From Cupriavidus plantarum (GTDB taxonomy: Bacteria > Pseudomonadota > Gammaproteobacteria > Burkholderiales > Burkholderiaceae), in contig NZ_CAJPUX010000009.1 of NCBI RefSeq assembly GCF_905397285.1, positions 22,588 through 86,587 of the forward strand: a stretch of DNA of 64,000 nt, written 5' to 3'. The notes beneath the pieces are model-generated. The model had not been told where the DNA came from, did no database searches, and saw only the letters and a list, made by a program, of their open reading frames with translations. A program made the position numbers and the translations under genes. Each line of letters begins with the position of its first letter. Position 1 is the stretch's first letter. Below, in pieces: positions 33,350-44,517 of the stretch.

Positions 33350-33807
33350 CCGTGCCACGGCAGGCCACGGAAGCACCAGCCTTCCACGGTCTTGCGGTGA
33401 TGCTGGTCGTCGCGCGGGCCTTCGAATCCTTCCAGCACGTCCATCGCGTACTTGAAACCGGCCTCCGTGGCCACGCGCGCGGCGTGCTTCGAGCGCGCGG
33501 CGCTGCGGCACAGGAACAGCACGGGCGTGTCTTCCCCCACGCGCGCGCGCAGCTCCGCTACGAAATCCGGATTCTGCGTGCCGCCCGGATACGTGGACCA
33601 TTCGACATGCGCGAACTGTTCGTCCGGGAGGTCCACGCCGCCGACCCAGTCCAGTTCCGCCTGCGTCCGGACGTCGACGAGTACGGCCTTCGAATCGGCC
33701 TGCAGCAGCGCGTAGGATTCCTCGGGGGTCAGGGCGCCGAAGTAGGCGAGCTGGTTCTGCTGCTGGCGAGCCTGCGCGGCCTGAAGGAGTTCGTCTCGTG
33801 TGGTCAT
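33343..33807 (-). CDS. rhodanese-like domain protein
   Basis: 154-residue single-domain rhodanese. The active-site loop CRSAAR starts at Cys100 (six residues, sulfurtransferase-type), and the fold is marked by AVLVDVRTQAELDWVGG and the C-terminal FEGPRDDQHHRKTVEGW. Likely a cytosolic thiosulfate or persulfide sulfurtransferase. It is divergent from glnA with about 430 bases between them, which hold the glnA regulatory sites. Confidence 0.88.
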   Translation of the reverse strand: MTTRDELLQAAQARQQQNQLAYFGALTPEESYALLQADSKAVLVDVRTQAELDWVGGVDLPDEQFAHVEWSTYPGGTQNPDFVAELRARVGEDTPVLFLCRSAARSKHAARVATEAGFKYAMDVLEGFEGPRDDQHHRKTVEGWCFRGLPWHGA

Positions 33808-33897
33808 GGTTGTTCGCGTATGCGGGATGAAAGGAACCGGCGCTATTCTAGCGCTCCGGCCGGCCGGATTTCCCTGAATGCATCGTTACGGTGCCAA

Positions 33898-33944
33898 GGC
33901 ACCAAATAAGTGCGATTGGTTGCGTTGTGCACCATGTTGGTGTT
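33898..33944. promoter_or_regulatory. tandem NtrC-binding-site candidates upstream of glnA
   Basis: TGCACC-ATGTT-GGTGTT (33928-33944) is close to the NtrC consensus TGCACC-N5-GGTGCA. A second, weaker site GGCACC-AAATA-AGTGCG (33898-33914) is centred 30 bp upstream, about three helical turns, the phasing expected for cooperative NtrC dimers. The near site is centred about 190 bp before the predicted sigma-54 start. NtrC itself (glnG) is encoded 3.7 kb downstream. Confidence 0.6.
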
Positions 33945-34040
33945 TGATGGGAAGGCGGCTGGCGCGCCGGCTGGCGGTGCAGACATCGCGCTTCCGGCAC
34001 TTTGTGGATTGCATGCAATCCGGCATGGCGCGTCGCGGTG

Positions 34041-34084
34041 CGGGATGCCGCGCAGGTGCACATTTTTCGGGATGCGCAGGTGCA
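34041..34084 (+). repeat. imperfect direct repeats in the glnA upstream region
   Basis: GCGCAGGTGCA occurs at 34050-34060 and again at 34074-34084, 24 bp apart, each preceded by CGGGATG. Both end in GGTGCA, an NtrC half-site, so they could be weak activator sites or simply a local duplication. Confidence 0.55.
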
Positions 34085-34098
34085 AAGTTGGTTTTTGT

Positions 34099-34114
34099 TG
34101 GCATGCTTTCTGCT
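34099..34114 (+). promoter_or_regulatory. sigma-54 promoter of glnA
   Basis: TGGCATGCTTTCTGCT has GG (34100-34101) and GC (34112-34113) separated by exactly 10 bases, matching the -24/-12 consensus TGGCAC-N5-TTGCA at most positions. Predicted transcription start near 34125, about 110 bases before the glnA ATG. Confidence 0.8.
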
Positions 34115-34236
34115 AACATTCCTCGTCCCTTTTGGGGCGGTTTCCGCAGGGCCCAGGCCCGGACACCAGGGAGCCGTTCCGAGAATGGCTTTCCCAGATT
34201 GCTGCTCAGATTCAGCCGAATTTCCAGGAGATAGGC

Positions 34237-35652
34237 ATGGCCCAAAGCGTTGCAGATGTAATGAAGCTCGTGAAGGAAAACGACGTCAAGTTCGTCGATT
34301 TCCGTTTCACGGATACCAAAGGCAAGGAACAGCACGTCTCGGTGCCGACGTCGCATTTCGATGAAGACAAGTTCGAAAGCGGTCATGCATTCGACGGCTC
34401 GTCCATCGCCGGCTGGAAGGGTATCGAAGCTTCGGACATGCTGCTGATGCCGGATTCGAACACCGCTCACATCGATCCGTTCTATGAAGAGCCGACGCTG
34501 GTGCTGACCTGCGACGTGATCGAGCCGTCCGACGGCAAGGGCTACGACCGCGACCCGCGTTCGATCGCGCGCCGCGCGGAAGCCTACCTGAAGAGCTCGG
34601 GCCTGGGCGACGCCGCTTACTTCGGTCCGGAACCCGAATTCTTCATCTTCGACGGCGTGACCTGGAACGTCGACATGCAAGGCTGCTTCGTGAAGATCCA
34701 GTCCGAAGAAGCCCCGTGGTCGGCCGGCAAGGAATTCGAGCACGGCAACAGCGGTCACCGTCCGGGCAAGAAGGGCGGCTACTTCCCGGTTGCCCCGATC
34801 GACACGTTCCAGGACATGCGTTCGGAAATGTGCCTGATCCTCGAATCGCTGGGCATCCCCGTTGAAGTACACCACCACGAAGTGGCTGGCCAGGGCCAGA
34901 ACGAAATCGGCACGAAGTTCAGCACGCTGGTGCAGCGCGCCGACTGGACGCAGCTGCAGAAGTACGTGATCCAGAACGTCGCCCACACCTACGGCAAGAC
35001 GGCCACGTTCATGCCGAAGCCGGTCGTTGGCGACAACGGTTCGGGCATGCACGTTCACCAGTCCGTGTGGAAGGACGGCCAGAACCTGTTCGCGGGCAAC
35101 GGCTACGCCGGTCTGTCGGAATTCGCGCTGTACTACATCGGCGGCATCATCAAGCACGCACGCGCGCTGAACGCGATCACGAACCCGGGTACCAACTCGT
35201 ACAAGCGTCTGGTGCCGGGCTTCGAAGCGCCGGTGAAGCTGGCCTACTCGGCCCGCAACCGTTCGGCCTCGATCCGTATTCCCTACGTCGCGAACCCGAA
35301 GGGCCGCCGTATCGAAACGCGCTTCCCGGATCCGCTGTGCAACCCGTACCTCGGCTTCTCGGCACTGCTGATGGCTGGCCTGGACGGCGTGCAGAACAAG
35401 ATCCACCCGGGCGAAGCCGCCGACAAGAACCTGTACGACCTGCCGCCGGAAGAGGATGCAAAGATCCCGACCGTGTGCGCAAGCCTGGACCAGGCTCTGG
35501 AGCACCTCGACAACGACCGTGAGTTCCTGACCCGCGGTGGTGTGTTCTCGAACTCGATGCTGGACGCCTACATCGAACTCAAGATGGAAGAAGTCACGCG
35601 TTTCCGCATGACGACGCACCCGATCGAATTCGACATGTACTACTCGCTGTAA
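34237..35652 (+). CDS. glnA: glutamine synthetase, type I
   Basis: Central enzyme of ammonium assimilation, forming glutamine from glutamate and ammonia. 471 residues: beta-grasp domain (DVKFVDFRFTDTKGKEQH), catalytic motifs FDGSSIAGW, GPEPEFFIFD, the NPGTNSYKRLVPG loop and the adenylylation segment NLYDLPPEE near the C-terminus. ATG 34237 has AGGAG upstream. The sigma-54 promoter and NtrC-like sites indicate nitrogen control. A strong terminator follows, so glnL/glnG are probably expressed partly from their own promoter. Confidence 0.99.
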   Translation: MAQSVADVMKLVKENDVKFVDFRFTDTKGKEQHVSVPTSHFDEDKFESGHAFDGSSIAGWKGIEASDMLLMPDSNTAHIDPFYEEPTLVLTCDVIEPSDGKGYDRDPRSIARRAEAYLKSSGLGDAAYFGPEPEFFIFDGVTWNVDMQGCFVKIQSEEAPWSAGKEFEHGNSGHRPGKKGGYFPVAPIDTFQDMRSEMCLILESLGIPVEVHHHEVAGQGQNEIGTKFSTLVQRADWTQLQKYVIQNVAHTYGKTATFMPKPVVGDNGSGMHVHQSVWKDGQNLFAGNGYAGLSEFALYYIGGIIKHARALNAITNPGTNSYKRLVPGFEAPVKLAYSARNRSASIRIPYVANPKGRRIETRFPDPLCNPYLGFSALLMAGLDGVQNKIHPGEAADKNLYDLPPEEDAKIPTVCASLDQALEHLDNDREFLTRGGVFSNSMLDAYIELKMEEVTRFRMTTHPIEFDMYYSL

Positions 35653-35677
35653 AGCGATTTCACAACAGTAGCACCAG

Positions 35678-35705
35678 AAAGGGGCGGCTTCGGCTGTCCC
35701 TTTTT
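35678..35705 (+). terminator. intrinsic terminator after glnA
   Basis: An 11-bp stem (AAAGGGGCGGC with GCTGTCCCTTT, including two G-T pairs) closed by a TTCG tetraloop, followed by TT. The A-rich 5' side and T run make it potentially bidirectional. Confidence 0.9.
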
Positions 35706-35761
35706 GTTTGGAAGCGCGGGATGCTCGCTAGAATGGGGCTCTTTCCATAACAACAGGGTCA

Positions 35762-36352
35762 ATGTCCATGAACACAAACTGGGATGCCGCTGGCGACGAC
35801 ATCGCGCAACGGCGCGGGGCGCCGCGAGCGCGGGCGGTGACGCACCAACTTCGTGTTGCAATCCCCATTCTGGGGCTCGCCCTGGTGGCGGCGCTGACGA
35901 TGTGGAACTCGCCCGCGTCCGCGCAGTCTTCCGACGTGTATGTGTGCGCGGGCCCCAACGGTGTGCCCGAATACCGCAACGGCAACGCCGGGAAAAACTG
36001 CAAGAAGCTGACGCTGCCCGAGGTGGTCACGGTGCCCGGCGGCGCGCGTCCGCAGTCCAGTCGCGGCACGGGTACCGCGGCTTCGCCGACGTCGTTCCCG
36101 CGCGTGGACGGTGCCTTGCAGAAGAGCCGCGACGGCGAGCGCCGCGGCGTGCTGGAGCAGGAGTTGCAGAGCGAAGAGGCCAAGCTGGCGGCCCTGCGCG
36201 CCGAATACAACAACGGCGAGCCGGAGCGTCAGGGCAACGAGCGCAACTATCAGAAATATCTCGATCGCACAGCGGCGCTGCGCGACGACATCGCGCGCAG
36301 CGAGGCGAACCTCGCATCGTTGCGCCGCGAGCTATCCAACCTGAAGGACTGA
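35762..36352 (+). CDS. DUF4124 domain-containing exported protein
   Basis: 196 residues. A hydrophobic segment after a long basic N-terminus (LRVAIPILGLALVAALTMW, ending ASA about residue 54) looks like a signal or anchor. Then comes a short DUF4124 motif (DVYVCAGPNGVPEYRNG) with two cysteines, and a C-terminal coiled coil (VLEQELQSEEAKLAALRAEY ... RSEANLASLRRELSNLK). Function unknown. It lies between glnA and glnL and ends 4 bases before the glnL start, so it is co-transcribed with ntrBC. TAGAAT at 35729-35734 may be the -10. Confidence 0.82.
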   Translation: MSMNTNWDAAGDDIAQRRGAPRARAVTHQLRVAIPILGLALVAALTMWNSPASAQSSDVYVCAGPNGVPEYRNGNAGKNCKKLTLPEVVTVPGGARPQSSRGTGTAASPTSFPRVDGALQKSRDGERRGVLEQELQSEEAKLAALRAEYNNGEPERQGNERNYQKYLDRTAALRDDIARSEANLASLRRELSNLKD

Positions 36353-36356
36353 TCTC

Positions 36357-37520
36357 ATGCGTCGCCTGATTCGCGGTGTTTCTCGGAAAGTCACAGGGGC
36401 CGACCGCGCCAAGAACGATCCCGCCGCACAGGATCCGGCGACGAACGTCGTGCCGCTGGGCGACGTGACCTTCCATCCCGGCCTCGACATCATCGCGAAT
36501 CCGGTGCTGCTCGTGCGCGGCCCGGGCCTGCATGTGGTGTACGCCAATCCGGCGTCGGAGGCCGCGTTCGCGATGTCGCGACGCGCCATAGTCGAGCTCA
36601 CGCTGCCCGACCTGTTCGGGGAGTCCGAGGAAGTGCGCAGCATGATCGAGAGCGTGACCGCGCGCCAGGTCGATGTGCGCCGCCAGGACCTGCTGCTGCG
36701 GCCGCCGTTGCAGGAGCCGTTGCACGCGCACGTGGTGATCGGCGCGATCGAGGGCCATCCGTCCACGGTGCTGGTCGAGCTCATGCACAACGAGCAGAAG
36801 CTCAGGAGCGACCGCGAAGAGCGGCTGATCGATCTGACGTCGGCGAACAAGGAACTGATCCGCAATCTCGCGCACGAGATCAAGAATCCGCTGGGCGGGA
36901 TCCGCGGTGCCGCGCAGCTGCTCGAATTCGAGCTGCCGGAACGCTCGCTGCGCGAGTACACGCAGGTGATCATCAAGGAGTCGGATCGTCTGCAGACGCT
37001 CGTCGACCGGCTGCTGGAGCCCCATCGGCATCCGCATATCGTCTCGGAGCTCAATATCCACGAGGTGCTCGAGCGCGTGCGGTCCGTGGTGCTGGCCGAG
37101 TTTCCGAATGGGCTCGACATCGTGCGCGACTACGACGCGAGCCTGCCCGAGTTGCGTGGCGACATGGAGCAGTTGATCCAGGCCGTTCTCAACATCGTCC
37201 ACAACGCGGCCCAGGCGCTGCACGAGCGTATCGCGCGCGGCGATGCGGAGATCGTATTGCGGACGCGCGTCGCGCGCCAGGTCACGATTGCCAAGCGTTT
37301 GTACAAGCTGGCATTGGACTTGCATGTGACAGACAACGGCCCGGGCATCCCCGAGGACATACGCGAACGCATCTTCTATCCGCTGGTATCGGGACGGGAT
37401 GGCGGCAGCGGACTCGGTCTCACACTCGCTCAAACCTTCGTGCAGCAGCACGAGGGCTTGATCGAATGCGAGAGCCGGCCGGGCTTTACCGACTTCCGTA
37501 TTCTGCTGCCGCTCCACTAG
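36357..37520 (+). CDS. glnL: nitrogen regulation sensor histidine kinase NtrB
   Basis: Cytosolic PII-responsive kinase that phosphorylates or dephosphorylates NtrC. 387 residues: PAS domain (about 36-140), H box NLAHEIKNPLGGIRGAAQLLE with His173, N box (NIVHNAAQAL), and G boxes (DNGPGIP, GGSGLGLTLAQ). No transmembrane helix, as expected. It follows the DUF4124 gene by 4 bases. Confidence 0.96.
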   Translation: MRRLIRGVSRKVTGADRAKNDPAAQDPATNVVPLGDVTFHPGLDIIANPVLLVRGPGLHVVYANPASEAAFAMSRRAIVELTLPDLFGESEEVRSMIESVTARQVDVRRQDLLLRPPLQEPLHAHVVIGAIEGHPSTVLVELMHNEQKLRSDREERLIDLTSANKELIRNLAHEIKNPLGGIRGAAQLLEFELPERSLREYTQVIIKESDRLQTLVDRLLEPHRHPHIVSELNIHEVLERVRSVVLAEFPNGLDIVRDYDASLPELRGDMEQLIQAVLNIVHNAAQALHERIARGDAEIVLRTRVARQVTIAKRLYKLALDLHVTDNGPGIPEDIRERIFYPLVSGRDGGSGLGLTLAQTFVQQHEGLIECESRPGFTDFRILLPLH

Positions 37521-37641
37521 TCGCCCTTGCCTGGCGTGTCGTGCGGGCGAGGTTGGTCCAACAAGAGGGGCCCACCAGCAGGAGCCCGCCAACAGCGGGA
37601 TGACGGGAGACCACATGACACCGAGCAGACAAGCGACGCAC

Positions 37642-39189
<1,548 letters not shown>

Positions 39190-39216
39190 TCGATGCTGGC
39201 GGCGATGCTGGTGAAA

Positions 39217-40005
39217 CTAGCGCGCCGCCAGCAACAACGCCGCCATCTCCGCAAATCCCTCCCCGCAAGCGGCTTCCGTCACGTAAGCCGGGGCCGCAGG
39301 CAGCAGGGGCAGAATCTCCTGTACGTTCGCCACCCCCACCGACAACGGGAAGTGTCCGAACATCGCCGCGTCGTTGGCCGAGTCGCCGATAAACAGCCAC
39401 TCGCCGCGATCGGCATCGATATCCCCGCCCAGCAGTTCCCGGACACATAGCCGGCTCATCGACAGCTTGTCGTGCGCGCCGAACCAGCCGTTCACGTGGA
39501 TCGAGCTCACGGTGGCCGTCATGCCCGCCTCGGTCATCATCGCCGCGATGCGGGCCACCGCGTCGGCCGGCAGCTTCGGCACGTCCTCCGCATGGTCCAC
39601 AGCCAGGTCCGCCGCGTGCCAGGCCTGATCGGAAGCCAGCGCGCACCCCGGCACCGCCCGCACGATCTCGTCGCCGAGCGTCCGAATGCGCGCGAGGTTG
39701 CGCGCCCGGGTCTCCGCATCGTCCAGGTATCGCGTCACGAGCTTGCCTTCGCGCAGATGGCAATAAAACGCGCCGTTCTCGCCGATGATGGCGTCCACGG
39801 GCCAGAGCCGGGTCAGGATTTCGGCCCATGCGATGCAACGTCCAGTCACGGGAATGACATGGAGGCCAGCCCGCTTCAATCGGTCGAGCGCGGCATAGGT
39901 GGCGGCGGGCAGGGCGCCATCGGTGGTCAGCGTGCCGTCGATATCGGTCAGCACACCACGAACGCGGCGCAGCGCCGCAACAGACAGGGAGGCGATAGGT
40001 TGCAT
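39217..40005 (-). CDS. HAD-superfamily phosphatase (type IIB, Cof-like)
   Basis: 262 residues with the HAD motifs: LTDIDGTLTTDG (Asp21, Asp23), VTGRC, a Lys in AHDKLSMS and the C-terminal GDSANDAAMF. The cap region between motifs II and III places it in the IIB/Cof group, which includes sucrose- and mannosylglycerate-type phosphatases. Substrate unknown. Start at 40005 (MQPIASLSV) lacks a clear ribosome-binding site; upstream in-frame ATGs at 40029 and 40068 are alternatives. Convergent with glnG and divergent from ugpB. Confidence 0.85.
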   Translation of the reverse strand: MQPIASLSVAALRRVRGVLTDIDGTLTTDGALPAATYAALDRLKRAGLHVIPVTGRCIAWAEILTRLWPVDAIIGENGAFYCHLREGKLVTRYLDDAETRARNLARIRTLGDEIVRAVPGCALASDQAWHAADLAVDHAEDVPKLPADAVARIAAMMTEAGMTATVSSIHVNGWFGAHDKLSMSRLCVRELLGGDIDADRGEWLFIGDSANDAAMFGHFPLSVGVANVQEILPLLPAAPAYVTEAACGEGFAEMAALLLAAR

Positions 40006-40099
40006 GGCCGCGCATTGTACGCAAACCATCGTATGCAAACCATCCGGCCATGGCGCGCCCGGTTTCATCCGCCGTCAAGCGTGCTGTGTCGTAAAAAAG

Positions 40100-40117
40100 C
40101 TGCAATATTTCCGTCAT
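40100..40117 (+). promoter_or_regulatory. candidate PHO box upstream of ugpB
   Basis: CTGCAAT-ATTT-CCGTCAT resembles two 7-bp PhoB half-sites (CTGTCAT) at the canonical 11-bp spacing with an AT-rich linker. Another CTGACATAAAA half-site lies at 40168-40178, next to a possible -10 (TAGATT, 40185-40190). In E. coli the ugp operon belongs to the Pho regulon, which makes this plausible. Only a by-eye match. Confidence 0.35.
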
Positions 40118-40234
40118 AAACCGGGTTTGCCCCGTTTCCTGACCGTTGGGACCGGCGTAACATCCCGCTGACATAAAAAATGCCTAGATTCAGTCGCTTT
40201 TCGCCGATTGATGACAGCCTTAGGAGAGTCGCAG

Positions 40235-41545
40235 ATGTCCTTACCGCGCAATATTCTGAAGTTCGCCGCCGTCGCCGCAATGGCCGTGGCCGGCACCGCC
40301 CATGCCGCTACCGAGATCCAGTGGTGGCACGCCATGGAAGGTGCGCTGAACGAAAAAGTCAACGACATCGCCAACAAGTTCAACGCCAGCCAGTCCGAGT
40401 ACAAGGTCGTTCCCGTCAACAAGGGCAACTACGACGAGACGATGGCCGCGGGGATCGCCGCGTTCCGCGCCGGCAGCGCGCCGGCGATCCTGCAGGTGTT
40501 CGAAGTGGGCACCGCCACGATGATGAGCGCCAAGGGCGCGATCAAGCCGGTGTCGACGGTCATGAAGGACGCCGGCGAGAAGTTCGACCAGTCGGCCTAC
40601 ATCCCGGCGGTCGCCGGCTACTACACCTCGTCGAAGGGCGAGATGCTGTCGTTCCCGTTCAACAGCTCGACGACGGTGTTCTACTACAACAAGGACGCCT
40701 TCAAGAAGGCCGGCCTCGATCACCCGCCCAAGACGTGGCCGGAAGTCATGCAGTTCTCGGCCAAGCTGAAGGCTTCGGGCCAGAACTGCGCGTACACGAC
40801 CGACTGGCAGGGCTGGGTCCACCTCGAGTCGTTCTCGGCGTGGCACAACACGTTGTATGCGACCAAGAACAACGGTTTTGGCGGTACCGATGCACGCCTG
40901 GCGTTCAACAGCCCGCTGCACGTGAAGCACATCTCGAACCTGCAGGACATGGTCAAGAAGGGTTACTTCAGCTACGGCGGCCGCAAGGCGGAGTCGCAGG
41001 CCAAGTTCTATAACGGCGAGTGCGCGATGTTCACGGGTTCGTCGGCCTCGCTGGCCAACATCCGCCGTAACGCGAAGTTCCAGTTCGGCGTGTCGACGCT
41101 GCCGTACTACCCGGACGTGCAGGGCGCCCCGCAGAACACGATCATCGGCGGCGCGTCGCTGTGGGTGATGGGCGGCAAGAAGCCGGAGGAGTACAAGGGC
41201 GTGGCCAAGTTCTTCACGTACCTGTCGCGTCCGGAAGTCCAGTCCGAATGGCACCAGGCCACCGGCTACCTGCCGGTGACGATGGCCGCGTACGAACTGA
41301 CCAAGAAGTCGGGTTTCTATGACAAGAACCCGGGCGCCGACGTGTCCGTGCAGCAGATGGTCGTGAAGACCACCGACAAGTCGCGCGGCGTGCGCCTCGG
41401 CAACCTCGTGCAGATCCGCACGGTGGTGGACGAGGAGCTCGAATCGGTGTGGGCCGGCAAGAAGGAACCGCAGGCCGCACTGGACAACGCCGTCAAGCGC
41501 GGCAACGAACTGCTGGAGCGCTTCCAGAAGACCGTCAAGGAATGA
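40235..41545 (+). CDS. ugpB: sn-glycerol-3-phosphate ABC transporter, substrate-binding protein UgpB
   Basis: Periplasmic binding protein of the glycerol-3-phosphate/glycerophosphodiester importer. 436 residues: signal peptide (MSLPRNILKFAAVAAMAVAG, cleaved after AHA about residue 24), then the family start ATEIQWWHAMEGALNEKVND and SFPFNSSTTVFYYNKDAFKKAG. ATG 40235 has TAGGAGA upstream (40221-40227). First gene of ugpBAEC-ugpQ. Confidence 0.96.
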   Translation: MSLPRNILKFAAVAAMAVAGTAHAATEIQWWHAMEGALNEKVNDIANKFNASQSEYKVVPVNKGNYDETMAAGIAAFRAGSAPAILQVFEVGTATMMSAKGAIKPVSTVMKDAGEKFDQSAYIPAVAGYYTSSKGEMLSFPFNSSTTVFYYNKDAFKKAGLDHPPKTWPEVMQFSAKLKASGQNCAYTTDWQGWVHLESFSAWHNTLYATKNNGFGGTDARLAFNSPLHVKHISNLQDMVKKGYFSYGGRKAESQAKFYNGECAMFTGSSASLANIRRNAKFQFGVSTLPYYPDVQGAPQNTIIGGASLWVMGGKKPEEYKGVAKFFTYLSRPEVQSEWHQATGYLPVTMAAYELTKKSGFYDKNPGADVSVQQMVVKTTDKSRGVRLGNLVQIRTVVDEELESVWAGKKEPQAALDNAVKRGNELLERFQKTVKE

Positions 41546-41573
41546 CGATCCTTCCGTAGTCCCGCTGTAACGG

Positions 41574-41596
41574 TCGGGCCGCCTCGTGCGGCCCGA
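41574..41596 (+). other. intercistronic stem-loop between ugpB and ugpA
   Basis: TCGGGCCGC (41574-41582) pairs perfectly with GCGGCCCGA (41588-41596), loop CTCGT. No T run. Hairpins after binding-protein genes commonly protect the upstream mRNA and lower downstream expression; that role is inferred here. Confidence 0.6.
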
Positions 41597-41634
41597 TTCG
41601 CCCTGATCGTTTCGGTTTCAGATTCAGACTCCCG

Positions 41635-42516
41635 ATGGAAAAACGCGTCGTTTTCCGCTCGCCGTGGTTGCCGTATCTGCTGGTGTTGCCGCAGATCGCC
41701 ATCACGTTGATCTTCTTCTTCCTCCCCGCCGGCCAGGCGCTGTATCAGTCGATGCTGCAGCAGGATGCCTTCGGCATCAACCTGGAGTTCGTCGGGCTCG
41801 ACAACTTCATGGTGCTCTGGAACGACCCGCTCTATATCGAGTCGTTCGAGATCACCGCCGTGTTCGCGATCGGCGTGACGCTGGTGGGCCTGTCCACCGC
41901 GCTGCTGCTCGCGTACTTCGCCGACCGCGTGCTGCGCGGCGCCACGGCGTACAAGACGCTGCTCATCTGGCCGTACGCGGTGGCCCCCGCCGTCGCCGGC
42001 GTGCTGTGGATGTTCATGTTCAACCCGACGCTGGGCATCGTCTCGTACGGGCTGCGCGCGATGGGCGTGAACTGGAACTTCCTGCTCGACGGCCATCAGG
42101 CGCTGCTGCTCGTCGTGCTGGCCGCCGCGTGGAAGCAGGTGAGCTACAACTTCCTGTTCTTCCTGGCGGGGCTGCAGAGCATTCCGCGCTCGCTGATCGA
42201 GGCGGCCGCGATTGACGGCGCCGGTCCGTGGAAGCGGTTCTGGTCGATCATCTTCCCGCTGCTGTCGCCGACGACGTTCTTCCTGCTCGTGATCAACGTC
42301 GTGTACGCATTCTTCGACACGTTCGCGATCATCGACGCGGTGACGCACGGCGGTCCGTTCAACTCGACGAACACGCTCGTGTACAAGGTGTTCCACGACG
42401 GGTTCCGCGGCATGGACATCGGTGGCTCCGCCGCGCAGTCGGTGGTGCTGATGGTGATCGTGATCGCGCTGACGGTGGTGCAGTTCCGCTACGTCGAGCG
42501 CAAGGTTCAGTATTGA
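41635..42516 (+). CDS. ugpA: sn-glycerol-3-phosphate ABC transporter permease UgpA
   Basis: Inner-membrane permease of the MalF type. 293 residues, six predicted helices, and the cytoplasmic EAA loop that docks the ATPase (EAAAIDGAGPWKRFWSIIFP, about residues 187-206). It lies between ugpB and ugpE in the conserved order. Confidence 0.95.
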   Translation: MEKRVVFRSPWLPYLLVLPQIAITLIFFFLPAGQALYQSMLQQDAFGINLEFVGLDNFMVLWNDPLYIESFEITAVFAIGVTLVGLSTALLLAYFADRVLRGATAYKTLLIWPYAVAPAVAGVLWMFMFNPTLGIVSYGLRAMGVNWNFLLDGHQALLLVVLAAAWKQVSYNFLFFLAGLQSIPRSLIEAAAIDGAGPWKRFWSIIFPLLSPTTFFLLVINVVYAFFDTFAIIDAVTHGGPFNSTNTLVYKVFHDGFRGMDIGGSAAQSVVLMVIVIALTVVQFRYVERKVQY

Positions 42517-42523
42517 GGCCGCC

Positions 42524-43372
42524 ATGGTAGAAAGACGACCCATTCTCGATATCCTGACCCACGTGGTGCTGATCCTCGGCATCGCGGTGGTCGCATTCCC
42601 GGTGTACGTGACGTTCGTCGCATCGACGCTCACGCCGGAGCAGGTGCTGGATGCACCGATGACGCTGCTGCCCGGCGGCCACTTCTTCGACAACTATCGT
42701 ACGGTGCTGTTCTCCGGCGTGGGCGAGTCCGCCTCGCCGGTGACGACGATGATGAAGAACAGCCTGATCATGGCGCTCGGCATCGCGCTCGGCAAGATCG
42801 CGATCTCGATCATCTCGGCATTCGCGATCGTGTATTTCCGCTTTCCGATGCGCAAGCTGTTTTTCTGGCTCATCTTCATCACGCTGATGCTGCCGGTGGA
42901 AGTGCGGATCCTGCCGACCTACAAGGTCGTGTCGGACCTCGGCATGCTCGACAGCTACTTCGGCCTGACGATCCCGATCATCGCCTCGGCGACCGCGACC
43001 TTCCTGTTCCGCCAGTTCTTCCTGACCATTCCGGACGAGCTGGCAGAGGCCGCGCGCATCGACGGCGCGGGCCCGCTGCGTTTCTTCTGGGACGTGGTAC
43101 TGCCGCTGTCGCGCACGAGCATCGCGGCATTGTTCGTCATCCAGTTCATCTATGGCTGGAACCAATACCTGTGGCCGCTGCTGATCACCACGCAGAAGTC
43201 GATGACGCCGGTGGTGGTGGGCGTCACGCAGATGATCTCGCGTTCGGGCGATGCGGCAACCGACTGGAATCTCGTGATGGCGACCGTGATGCTGGCCATG
43301 GTGCCGCCGGCACTCGTGGTGCTGCTGATGCAGCGCTGGTTCGTCAAGGGTCTCGTGGAAACCGAGAAATAA
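42524..43372 (+). CDS. ugpE: sn-glycerol-3-phosphate ABC transporter permease UgpE
   Basis: Second permease, MalG type. 282 residues, six predicted helices, EAA loop EAARIDGAGPLRFFWDVVLP (about 178-197). Starts 7 bases after the ugpA stop. Confidence 0.95.
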   Translation: MVERRPILDILTHVVLILGIAVVAFPVYVTFVASTLTPEQVLDAPMTLLPGGHFFDNYRTVLFSGVGESASPVTTMMKNSLIMALGIALGKIAISIISAFAIVYFRFPMRKLFFWLIFITLMLPVEVRILPTYKVVSDLGMLDSYFGLTIPIIASATATFLFRQFFLTIPDELAEAARIDGAGPLRFFWDVVLPLSRTSIAALFVIQFIYGWNQYLWPLLITTQKSMTPVVVGVTQMISRSGDAATDWNLVMATVMLAMVPPALVVLLMQRWFVKGLVETEK

Positions 43373-43395
43373 AAATACGCGGCAGGAAATCACTC

Positions 43396-44513
<1,118 letters not shown>

Positions 44514-44517
<4 letters not shown>

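Larger units (their letters stand above)
33808..34236. other. 429-bp intergenic regulatory region upstream of glnA
   Basis: No convincing gene. It holds the two NtrC-like sites (33898-33914, 33928-33944), a pair of imperfect direct repeats (34041-34084), a sigma-54 promoter (34099-34114) and a leader of about 110 bases with a ribosome-binding site (AGGAG, 34226-34230). The stretch 33945-34040 shows nothing I can assign. Confidence 0.7.
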
